A stretch of 64,000 bases of DNA from Candidatus Blautia faecipullorum (lineage in GTDB: Bacteria; Bacillota; Clostridia; Lachnospirales; Lachnospiraceae): the NCBI GenBank assembly GCA_019115125.1, contig DXEG01000024.1:1-64000 (forward strand). Reading direction: 5' to 3'. Both the position numbers and the translations under genes were made by a program. Positions within the stretch are counted from its first letter, which is position 1; each line of letters opens with the position of its first letter. The notes below the pieces were generated by a model. That model was not told the origin of the DNA. It saw only the letters and a list, made by a program, of their open reading frames with translations, and ran no database searches. This document shows positions 16,900 through 23,758 of the stretch, one piece after another.

Positions 16900-18164
16900 T
16901 AGAGTATGGTTTCTTCGATTCAGAGTTGACAGGATATGATGAAGAAGGCCTCCCAGTCTTTGACAGAGCGAAATCTTCAGAATTTTTTGCAGAGTTTTGG
17001 AAGCGCCTGGTAAGCAACGGGGTACTTGGGGAACCGGCAGACTGTTTTCAAGTAGTCAGTACGGGAGGAATGAATATCTCTGTGAAACCCGGTTTTGGTT
17101 TTATCTTAGGGCACTATGTGAAAGATGAGGAACCCGCTGTATTTGTAATCAAAAATACACCGACCGGGAAAAGAATTGATCTTGTGATTCTGCGGCTGAA
17201 TCGGGTTAACAGACTCATTGAGATCTTCGTGAAGGAAGGAACAGCAGCAAATGAGCCAGAACCGCCTGAACTGGTGCGTGAAGAATATGGGGATTATTTT
17301 GAACTTTGTCTTGCAAAAATTCTTGTAGATTCTACATCGCTGGAACTCACCCAGTCCAGTATTACAGATACCAGGATGGATAGCGAAGTATGCGGAATTG
17401 TAACCTGTCCGATCGATCATCTTGATACATCTGTTTATTATCAGCAGATACAGACATATTTTGAGGAATTTAAAGGCGATACAAATGCAATGTGCCTAAA
17501 ATTTGAACAGGCATTGAATGCTTTTTATTCCGGTAAAGAAACAGAATTTACTGCCTGGTATGACAATGTGAAAAACCAATTGGAATCATGGTGCATGAAT
17601 GCGAAGAATGAATTTGATTCCTGGTTTGATTCTGTCAAAGGGCAGTTAGAGGGAGATGTTGCGGCAAACCTTGCAGGTAAGGTAGCAGAGTTGGAAAAGG
17701 AAATAGACACTAAGGCTGGAAAGTCTGTGTTATTGCCTGTCACGATCTTTGCTTCTGCCTGGACTGGGGAAACGGCGCCGTTTACCGCACGGATATCTTT
17801 AGATGGGATTACCGGATCTGATCAGGAATTAATTGAAGTCTTCGTACAGTATGAAGCTTCACAGGATCAGAAAGAAGCATGGGCTGATGCGGGGGTGATT
17901 GCCGGGAACAATATCCCAAAGGCTATCCTTCTGGAGGCATTTGGGGATAAGCCGGGAGTGGACATCCCCATTTATGTTTTAAAGAGGGGCGATCTGGGAG
18001 ATAGTACCGGAGGCAGTACAATAGCCTGTGACTGCACGCCGATTACGGCACAGCAGATATCGGAGATTGTTTCCGGCGATTATACGCCAGGAAAGGATGT
18101 TCCGTCAGCCTGCGGGTGTATTCCGGTAAGTGAAGAGGAGATCAAGCGGATCACGGAGGGATGA
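16896..18164 (+). CDS. Upper baseplate / structural protein (BppU-like)
   Basis: 422 residues. Residues 1-165 are the common clostridial phage structural domain (YGFFDSELTGYDEEGLPVFD, GFGFILGHYVKDEEPA, KRIDLVILRLNRVNRLIEIFV). Residues about 180-280 form amphipathic coiled coil with Trp repeats (FTAWYDNVKNQLESW). A C-terminal domain (VTIFASAWTG ... QKEAWADAGVIAG ... VDIPIYVLKRGD) recurs in the protein at 19186. The last part has two Cys pairs (ACDCTP, ACGCIP) and ends VSEEEIKRITEG. It probably connects the hub with the fibres encoded next. Confidence 0.72.
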   Translation: MIEYGFFDSELTGYDEEGLPVFDRAKSSEFFAEFWKRLVSNGVLGEPADCFQVVSTGGMNISVKPGFGFILGHYVKDEEPAVFVIKNTPTGKRIDLVILRLNRVNRLIEIFVKEGTAANEPEPPELVREEYGDYFELCLAKILVDSTSLELTQSSITDTRMDSEVCGIVTCPIDHLDTSVYYQQIQTYFEEFKGDTNAMCLKFEQALNAFYSGKETEFTAWYDNVKNQLESWCMNAKNEFDSWFDSVKGQLEGDVAANLAGKVAELEKEIDTKAGKSVLLPVTIFASAWTGETAPFTARISLDGITGSDQELIEVFVQYEASQDQKEAWADAGVIAGNNIPKAILLEAFGDKPGVDIPIYVLKRGDLGDSTGGSTIACDCTPITAQQISEIVSGDYTPGKDVPSACGCIPVSEEEIKRITEG

Positions 18165-18226
18165 AGTTATGGGACAGATCCGGGCACCGACATATTTGTA
18201 TTGCAGTTCTGTCAAAGGAGGAGTTT

Positions 18227-18424
18227 ATGAACGTTCTAACAGATTCAGGGTTGAAAATTTATCAGCAGGAAACAGATAAGCGTTATGTCCGGCAGGAAGA
18301 TGGAAAAGGTCTTTCATCAAATGATTTTACAGACGAATATAAAAAGGCTGTCGATGAGGTGGTCAGCAGTGGACAGATAGCAACGGCGATCACAGAAGAA
18401 GAGATCGCTGCGTTGTTTGATTAA
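18227..18424 (+). CDS. Small tail-tip accessory protein
   Basis: 65 residues from ATG 18227, preceded by a strong AAAGGAGGAG; upstream in-frame starts back to 18161 lack such a site. It reads NVLTDSGLKIYQQETDKRYV then QEDGKGLSSNDFTDEYKK, a segment common as a linker in phage fibre proteins, and ends TAITEEEIAALFD, a motif shared with its neighbours. No function is known to me; it may be an oligomerisation or adaptor peptide of the tail tip. Confidence 0.62.
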   Translation: MNVLTDSGLKIYQQETDKRYVRQEDGKGLSSNDFTDEYKKAVDEVVSSGQIATAITEEEIAALFD

Positions 18425-18443
18425 AATAAAAGGAGAGAAATAT

Positions 18444-19172
18444 ATGGCTTTTTTAGATCTAACAGGATTGACCAGTGTGATAGCGAAGATTAAAACATGG
18501 GCAACAGGACAGTTTATCTCAAAATCAGAAAAAGGCGCCCCGAACGGAGTCGCTTCTTTGGATGGGAATGGGAGAGTCCCGACGGCACAGCTGCCGTCCT
18601 ATGTGGATGATGTTTTGGAATTTGAATCGCAGTCTGAATTCCCGGGCACAGGAGAAGATGGAAAGATCTATGTGGACGAAACAACCAATAAGACTTACCG
18701 ATGGTCCGGCAGCGGATACGTGGAGATTTCCGCGTCCCTGGCCCTTGGGGAAACATCTTCTACAGCGTACCCAGGCGATAAAGGAAAAGCCGCTTACGAC
18801 CATAGCCAGGCAGCACATGCGCCGGCAAATGCAGAAGCTAACGTACAGAGTGACTGGAGCGAGTCAAACACTGGGAGCGATGCCTACATCAAGAATAAAC
18901 CAACAAGCCTTCCGGCAAATGGAGGTAATGCTGAAACAGTAAATAGCCACACTGTTGAGTCAAATGTACCGGCAAACGCCAAGTTTACAGACACGACATA
19001 CAGTGCTTTTAAAGGTGCCAGCGCATCCGCAGCAGGCGGCGCCGGCTTGGTTCCCGCTCCGGCGCAGGGAGGACAGGGGAAATTTCTTTCTGGAGATGGA
19101 ACCTGGAAAGATATCACAATCCCAGAAGTTGAAGCAATTTCAGAAGAGGAGATTACAGCCCTGTTTAGTTAA
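18444..19172 (+). CDS. Tail fibre protein
   Basis: 242 residues from ATG 18444 behind AAAGGAGAG. The N-terminal helix FLDLTGLTSVIAKIKTWAT is followed by GVASLDGNGRVPTAQLPSYV and IYVDETTNKTYRWSGSGYVE, modules widespread in gut-phage fibre proteins. The C-terminal GAGLVPAPAQGGQGKFLSGD is a conserved fibre-end segment, and the last residues VEAISEEEITALFS share a motif with two neighbouring proteins. It probably forms trimers at the tail tip; the receptor is unknown. Confidence 0.75.
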   Translation: MAFLDLTGLTSVIAKIKTWATGQFISKSEKGAPNGVASLDGNGRVPTAQLPSYVDDVLEFESQSEFPGTGEDGKIYVDETTNKTYRWSGSGYVEISASLALGETSSTAYPGDKGKAAYDHSQAAHAPANAEANVQSDWSESNTGSDAYIKNKPTSLPANGGNAETVNSHTVESNVPANAKFTDTTYSAFKGASASAAGGAGLVPAPAQGGQGKFLSGDGTWKDITIPEVEAISEEEITALFS

Positions 19173-19185
19173 GGAGGGGTAAGTG

Positions 19186-19590
19186 ATGGGGAAAATGAAA
19201 AAAATGTTGCTGCAGTTATTTGCCGCCAAGCCCGTAAGGGCTGCAGCGGCAGCCCAAAATAAGTTCTTATCTTATACGGGACTGATAGCTTTTGTAACAC
19301 TAATGAAAAATAACTTTGCCGGGAAAAGCAAGGTGATACCTACCACACTGCCAGCATCCGGATGGAGCGGGACAGACATTCTAAGCAATACAATTTCTGC
19401 ACCGGATGTGACAGTGGACACGATTGTAGAAATTCTAGTGGCGGACACTGCCAGCACTGTCCAGAAAGAAGCCTGGAAAGAGGCAGGGATCGTATCCGGC
19501 AGTACTGGTGCAGGGAAGATCACCCTGCAGGCTTTTGGGACGGCACCGGAGACAGATATTCCGGTGACATTGATTATGAGGAGGGACTAG
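19186..19590 (+). CDS. Tail-tip protein with a Prp-type leader and a repeated C-domain
   Basis: 134 residues from ATG 19186 behind AAGGAGGGG. The start KMKKMLLQLFAAKPVRAAAA contains LLQLF-A, close to the Prp recognition motif of L27 (LNLQFF-A), so cleavage after Phe would free an Ala-rich N-terminus. The C-terminal 90 residues (TVQKEAWKEAGIVSGS, ITLQAFGTAPETDIPVTL) are homologous to the last domain of the baseplate protein at 16896. Probably a tail-tip structural component; its specific role is not known. Confidence 0.6.
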   Translation: MGKMKKMLLQLFAAKPVRAAAAAQNKFLSYTGLIAFVTLMKNNFAGKSKVIPTTLPASGWSGTDILSNTISAPDVTVDTIVEILVADTASTVQKEAWKEAGIVSGSTGAGKITLQAFGTAPETDIPVTLIMRRD

Positions 19591-20115
19591 ATGCCAGTAA
19601 TCGTATCAGGTGCCGGAGGGGCATCAGAGAAAAAAATAGAAGAGATCATCAAAGGCAGGGGAGTAGTGAAAAGCGTACAGAGGGGGATTGCAAGTGCGTT
19701 TAGTATAAAAGGAACAATAACCTTGAACAATAGTATTGGTAATGGAAGATATAACTTGGACTATCTTACAGAAATTATCCCCACGACAATAAACTTGAAT
19801 CCGGTAGATATAAATAAAACGTACGTTATTATAGACGGGGCTCATTCTTATTTCAGTGATAGCTCTTTGAATTGCGCAATAGTTAAATCATTAACGCCTA
19901 CACTTTTAACTATTGGGTCAACCATTGAAATTATATCAAATTACAGAAATGGAGAGTATTCAACTAGATTTTCTGATTACAAAACTCTCAATATAGTTGA
20001 TTTATGTAATCCTGGTCAATATATGAAAGATAATGATATTACTCCAGAAGAAGGTATGGAACTTATTATGCCGTCCCCACATAAGGTCAGTTGGCAAGTA
20101 ATTGAATTTTATTAA
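19591..20115 (+). CDS. Putative receptor-binding tail-tip protein, AT-rich
   Basis: 174 residues. The first 25 residues (PVIVSGAGGASEKKIEEIIKG) look like an attachment segment; the rest is beta-rich with many Asn, Ile and Tyr (NLNPVDINKTYVIIDGAHSY) and ends in VSWQVIEFY. From about 19700 base composition is clearly richer in A and T than the neighbouring tail genes. This is what a swapped host-recognition module would look like. I do not recognise the fold; the receptor-binding role is inferred from position and composition. Confidence 0.55.
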   Translation: MPVIVSGAGGASEKKIEEIIKGRGVVKSVQRGIASAFSIKGTITLNNSIGNGRYNLDYLTEIIPTTINLNPVDINKTYVIIDGAHSYFSDSSLNCAIVKSLTPTLLTIGSTIEIISNYRNGEYSTRFSDYKTLNIVDLCNPGQYMKDNDITPEEGMELIMPSPHKVSWQVIEFY

Positions 20116-20129
20116 AGGAGAGATGTGTG

Positions 20130-20456
20130 ATGCGATATGCGCAGATTATCATTGAAACAGGAGCAGTAATAGGAGACAGTCATCTAAGTGGGCAGGTAGA
20201 CAGAACGGATATGATTCCGATCGCAGATGATTTTGACCTGACACATAAGAGATATGTCAATGGAGAGTGGATAACATTTACCCCTAAACCATCGGAACCA
20301 CAGGAAGAACCAGAGGAAGAGGTGTCTGAGCAGGATCTTGTTAACGCAGAGATTCTTTTGAACCAGGCCGAGATCCTGAGTAATCAGAATGCAACAGATG
20401 AAGTTCTGGCAGAGATTCTGCTGAACCAGGTAACAGCCCTTTCCCAGACTATTTGA
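20130..20456 (+). CDS. Tail accessory protein, function unknown
   Basis: 108 residues from ATG 20130 (GTG 20127 possible) behind AAAGGAGAG. The first 55 residues (RYAQIIIETGAVIGDSHLSG ... DLTHKRYVNGEWITFTPKP) are a compact beta domain found upstream of XkdX genes in related prophages. Then comes an acidic Pro/Glu linker and a helix with repeated EILLNQAEIL / EILLNQVTAL. It may be a chaperone or fibre adaptor. I do not recognise a precise family. Confidence 0.58.
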   Translation: MRYAQIIIETGAVIGDSHLSGQVDRTDMIPIADDFDLTHKRYVNGEWITFTPKPSEPQEEPEEEVSEQDLVNAEILLNQAEILSNQNATDEVLAEILLNQVTALSQTI

Positions 20457-20476
20457 ATATGAGGAGGTAAATATAC

Positions 20477-20611
20477 ATGTTTAAAATTGTAAAAAGATAT
20501 TTTGACAAAGGGATCTACAGCAAAGAGGATGTTTCCGTATTTGTGACAGCCGGGAAGATCACTACAGAAGAGTACAAAGACATCACCGGCGAGGAATACG
20601 CTGAGGGATAA
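20477..20611 (+). CDS. XkdX family protein
   Basis: 44 residues behind GAGGAGG: FKIVKRYFDKGIYSKEDVSV then AGKITTEEYKDITGEEYAEG, a clear match to the short XkdX proteins encoded between tail fibres and the lysis genes of PBSX-like and many clostridial phages. The molecular role is unknown. Its presence helps mark the end of the tail module. Confidence 0.85.
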   Translation: MFKIVKRYFDKGIYSKEDVSVFVTAGKITTEEYKDITGEEYAEG

Positions 20612-20632
20612 TTAGAGGGGTCGAAGAAAAAA

Positions 20633-21187
20633 ATGGATTATTTTTTAGAGGCATTCGGAAATATCACTCTTGGAAAAGTGGCACTGTTCCTTGCGGCGGT
20701 GATCTTTTTAGTAGTATGTTACAAAAAAGTAGAGAAATATTTCTCCGAAAAGGCCATCCGGGAGCAGGAAAAAGATGAAGAGATCAAAAAATGTTTGGAA
20801 CAGATCAAAATGTATCCTAGGTGGAGACAGCAGAGTATTGATATCCAGAAGAAGCTGACCGCGGACATAGACGCGTTAAAAACAGCCCAGGATAAAAATA
20901 TCAGACGGATGGAGGAAATCGAGTCAGCGAACCGGAAGAGGGAACAGAACAAGTTAAGAGACCGTATCTTGCAGTCTTATCGGTATTTTGCCAGCAGAGA
21001 AAAAAATCCATTGCTGGCATGGTCGCAGATGGAAGCAGAAGCTTTCTGGAAAATTTTTAAAGATTATGAGGAATTGGATGGGGATGGGTATGTGCATTCT
21101 GACGTACAGCCGACAATGAACAGCCTTGAAGTGATACCTATGCATGAGGCTGAGAAAATCAGCGAATTAATGCACAGCCGAAAATAG
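20633..21187 (+). CDS. Membrane-anchored coiled-coil protein near the lysis genes
   Basis: 184 residues. One transmembrane helix near residues 15-31 (KVALFLAAVIFLVVCYK), then a long charged coiled coil (residues about 35-110) and a C-terminal domain with SRYFASREKNPLLAWSQMEAEAFWK-like helices and DGDGYVHSDVQPTM. Proteins of this build commonly sit just before the holin in Lachnospiraceae prophages. It could help holin function or control lysis timing. No family function is known to me. Confidence 0.6.
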   Translation: MDYFLEAFGNITLGKVALFLAAVIFLVVCYKKVEKYFSEKAIREQEKDEEIKKCLEQIKMYPRWRQQSIDIQKKLTADIDALKTAQDKNIRRMEEIESANRKREQNKLRDRILQSYRYFASREKNPLLAWSQMEAEAFWKIFKDYEELDGDGYVHSDVQPTMNSLEVIPMHEAEKISELMHSRK

Positions 21188-21206
21188 GAAAGGAGCAGGA
21201 TGGATG

Positions 21207-21497
21207 ATGGACCTTAATTTTTTAACGGATTATATCAATTTAGTGACTATGGGGATCTGCCTCTGTGTGGGATTTGCCCTGAAATACGCAAAGATATTTG
21301 ACTGGCTTGGAAACCAGTACATACCGCTGTCAATGCTGATCCTGGGGACAATCATCAATGCAGTGATCAACTGGCCGGGGATCAATGCGGAAGTGATCCT
21401 GGGAGGGATGATTTCTGGGCTGGCGTCTACAGGACTATATGAAATGATGAGAAACCTTTTAGATAAGGATGGGAAAAAGGACGAAAATAATACATAA
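21207..21497 (+). CDS. Holin (Phage_holin_5_2-like)
   Basis: 96 residues (ATG 21207; ATG 21204 is equally possible) behind AAAGGAGC. Three hydrophobic stretches are visible: INLVTMGICLCVGFALKY, YIPLSMLILGTIINAVI and the NAEVILGGMISGLASTGLYE segment typical of this holin family. A charged KDGKKDENN tail ends it. It should form membrane lesions that let the endolysin reach the wall. Unusually, a toxin-antitoxin pair separates it from the endolysin gene. Confidence 0.82.
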   Translation: MDLNFLTDYINLVTMGICLCVGFALKYAKIFDWLGNQYIPLSMLILGTIINAVINWPGINAEVILGGMISGLASTGLYEMMRNLLDKDGKKDENNT

Positions 21498-21500
21498 AAA

Positions 21501-21542
21501 TACGTAACAAACATTGACATACGTAATATTACGTGATATAAT
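21501..21542 (+). promoter_or_regulatory. Consensus sigma-A promoter with palindromic operator for hicAB
   Basis: TTGACA (21514-21519), 17-base spacer, TATAAT (21537-21542): a perfect consensus. Inside the spacer lies the 14-base palindrome ACGTAATATTACGT (21521-21534), with a further TACGTAA at 21501-21507. This is the layout of an autorepressed toxin-antitoxin promoter; HicB carries a ribbon-helix-helix domain that could bind it. Confidence 0.88.
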
Positions 21543-21574
21543 ATGAGCATGATAAGGAAAGGAGAAAACAAAAG

Positions 21575-21763
21575 ATGCCAATGACTCCAAAAGAAATGAT
21601 AAAGTTTCTGAAGCAGAATGGCTTTGAAGAAATCGGGCAGAATGGCTCTCATAAGAAGCTAAGATGCGAAGAAACGGGGAGAACGGTAGTTATTCCTTAT
21701 CACTCCAAAGACCTGAAAGAGGGAATGGAGCAGGCAATATTGAAACAGGCGGGGCTGAAATAA
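21575..21763 (+). CDS. hicA: HicA-type mRNA interferase toxin
   Basis: 62-residue double-stranded-RNA-binding-like fold toxin that cleaves mRNA. It shows the family pattern TPKEMIKFLKQNGFEEIGQN, GSHKKLRCEETGRTVVIPYH and KDLKEGMEQAILKQAGL; His26 in GSHKKL is the expected catalytic residue. The start may be ATG 21575 or 21581, behind AAAGGAG. Its own strong promoter lies upstream, so it is probably expressed in the lysogen independently of the late operon. The antitoxin gene follows after 34 bases. Confidence 0.9.
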   Translation: MPMTPKEMIKFLKQNGFEEIGQNGSHKKLRCEETGRTVVIPYHSKDLKEGMEQAILKQAGLK

Positions 21764-21797
21764 AGCCCTGCCTACCAAATATTACGGAGGTGTCAAT

Positions 21798-22193
21798 ATG
21801 AACAAATTGTTTTATCCAGCTATTTTTCATCCCGCAGAAGAAGGGGGATTCTGGGTAGAATTTCCAGATATACCGGAATGTCTGACTCAGGGAGACGATA
21901 TGCAGCAGGCGTATGAAATGGCGGTGGAAGCCCTTGGGCTGTCTTTGACTACGATGGAGCGGGATGGAGAGAAAATCCCGGAAATGTCCACACCGGATAA
22001 AATGCAGGTGGAAGATGGCTTCTTGGTTGTGATTGAGTTTGACATGATGGAGTACAGAAGAAAACATTGTTCAAAAGCAGTGAAAAAGACATTAAGCATT
22101 CCGGAATGGTTGAACGAAGCTGCGACTAGAGCGGGAGTGAACTTCTCACAGGTTCTGCAGGAAGCGCTGATGGAAAAAGTAAATAATATGTAA
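21798..22193 (+). CDS. hicB: HicB-type antitoxin
   Basis: 131 residues. The N-terminal HicB fold (FYPAIFHPAEEGGFWVEFPD, ECLTQGDDMQQAYEMAVEAL) should bind HicA, and the C-terminal KKTLSIPEWLNEAATRAGVN plus FSQVLQEAL is a ribbon-helix-helix DNA-binding domain for autorepression at the upstream palindrome. The ribosome site is CGGAGGTG. The pair may stabilise the prophage or act against other phages. Confidence 0.9.
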   Translation: MNKLFYPAIFHPAEEGGFWVEFPDIPECLTQGDDMQQAYEMAVEALGLSLTTMERDGEKIPEMSTPDKMQVEDGFLVVIEFDMMEYRRKHCSKAVKKTLSIPEWLNEAATRAGVNFSQVLQEALMEKVNNM

Positions 22194-22248
22194 CTCAAAA
22201 AAGTAGAGAGTCTGGAAACAGGCTCTTTTTTCTTTGGGAGGAATTGAT

Positions 22249-23643
22249 ATGGAAATAAAAGGTATTGACGTTTCTTCCTATCAGGGAGAAATTGACTGGA
22301 AAACTGTAAATGAGTATGGAATGGGGTTTGCTATCCTGAGGATCACAGAAATAGGCAATAAGACAGACTCCAAATTCGAAAGGAATTATAAGGGCTGCGT
22401 AGATAATGGGATCCCTGTCGGAGTTTACAAGCTCAGTTATGCTGAATCTGTGGCCGAAATCCAAAAAGAAGCTGAAAAGGTGGTAGATGCCCTGGCGGGC
22501 AGAAAACTGGACTTCCCTGTGTGGCTCGATCTGGAATATTCGGAGCAGCGGGAGATGTCAGAGAGCATGTTATCTACGATGATCAAGACTTTTTGGTCGG
22601 TTGTGACGGCAGCAGGTTACAAATTCGGAATCTACTGCAATATGGACTGGTATAATAACATAATTCCGGCAGATGCCAAGGAAAAATATGATTTCTGGAT
22701 CGCCCGGTATCCCGCGAATGACGACGGTTGGCTCCAGGAGCGCCTTCGTCCGTCTGTGGGCGTAGGCTGGCAGTATTCCAGCAAGGCGAAGATTCCTGGA
22801 ATCAATGGCAATGTTGACAGGGATGTGTTCTATAAGGATTATGCAGATAAGGAGGAAGACAACATGGGAGTAACAGCGCAGGATATATTAAATATTATGC
22901 GAAGCTGGCTGGGATACAGCGAAGCAAATAGAAAGTATAAACAGATCATAGACCTGTATAACAGCCACAAGCCATTAGCAAGGGGATACGCCGTCCAGTA
23001 TGACGATGAGTGGTGCGATACCACCGTATCGGCTGCCGCAATCAAGGCCGGTGCAGTAGACCTGATCGGAACAGAGTGCGGCGTTGAAGAGCACGTGAAC
23101 ATTTTTAAGAAAAAAGGAATCTGGATCGAGGACGGTACTATTACCCCGAAGCCGGGAGATATTATTGTATACAACTGGGGAGATAATACACAGCCGAATG
23201 ATGGCTACAGTGACCATATCGGATATGTGGAAAGCGTGAGCGGAAGCACCATCACTGTAATCGAGGGCAACAAAGGCGAAGCAGTAGCCCGAAGAACTAT
23301 TGCTGTGGGACATGGAAATATCCGTGGATATGCAAGACCTAAATATGCAACGGAATCTTCCGGGAGTTCTGGCAATGCTAGTGTACCATCCGGCAAGTCC
23401 GGTTATACCTGCACTCCAGACATCGTACAGCTCGGCAGCACTGGATTATCTGTATTGCTTTTGCAGGAGATCCTAATTGCCCGTGGATTTAAAGGTAAGG
23501 ACGGTAAGGCGTTGACCTTAGACAGATCTGCTGGCGAAAATACCATTTATGCGCTGACACAGTACCAGAAATCCAGAAATGGTTATCTGGAAGTGGATGG
23601 GATCTGCGGGCCGGCGACCTGGAAAGACCTGATTGCATTGTAA
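22249..23643 (+). CDS. Endolysin: GH25 muramidase, CHAP domain, peptidoglycan-binding domain
   Basis: 464 residues from ATG 22249 behind GGGAGG. Residues 1-200 are a GH25 lysozyme (GIDVSSYQGEIDW with Asp7; DFPVWLDLEYS with Asp94 and Glu96). Residues about 208-368 are a CHAP-type domain with Cys256 in DDEWCDTTVSAAAIKAG and His323 in SDHIGYVESVSG, probably an amidase or endopeptidase. Residues about 388-464 form a PG_binding_1 domain (DIVQLGSTGLSVLLLQEIL, DGICGPATWKDLI) after a Ser/Gly linker. No signal peptide, so it depends on the holin. Two catalytic domains make it a dual-specificity lysin. Confidence 0.92.
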   Translation: MEIKGIDVSSYQGEIDWKTVNEYGMGFAILRITEIGNKTDSKFERNYKGCVDNGIPVGVYKLSYAESVAEIQKEAEKVVDALAGRKLDFPVWLDLEYSEQREMSESMLSTMIKTFWSVVTAAGYKFGIYCNMDWYNNIIPADAKEKYDFWIARYPANDDGWLQERLRPSVGVGWQYSSKAKIPGINGNVDRDVFYKDYADKEEDNMGVTAQDILNIMRSWLGYSEANRKYKQIIDLYNSHKPLARGYAVQYDDEWCDTTVSAAAIKAGAVDLIGTECGVEEHVNIFKKKGIWIEDGTITPKPGDIIVYNWGDNTQPNDGYSDHIGYVESVSGSTITVIEGNKGEAVARRTIAVGHGNIRGYARPKYATESSGSSGNASVPSGKSGYTCTPDIVQLGSTGLSVLLLQEILIARGFKGKDGKALTLDRSAGENTIYALTQYQKSRNGYLEVDGICGPATWKDLIAL

Positions 23644-23648
23644 AAAAA

Positions 23649-23675
23649 TCCCCCGCAGCGGTCAGCTGCGGGGGA
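23649..23675 (-). terminator. Rho-independent terminator of the minus-strand CAP gene
   Basis: 11-bp perfect stem TCCCCCGCAGC (23649-23659) / GCTGCGGGGGA (23665-23675) with loop ggtca. The T-run follows it on the minus strand (the plus strand has A7 before it), so it primarily ends the minus-strand transcript, about 85 bases past that gene's stop. It may also stop the phage late transcript. Confidence 0.85.
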
Positions 23676-23758
23676 CAAAAAACAAGAATGAATAAAATAC
23701 AACGAAAAGAAAAGGAGCCGAATTTTTATTCTATTTTTCAGCCGGGACTGACTTTCAA

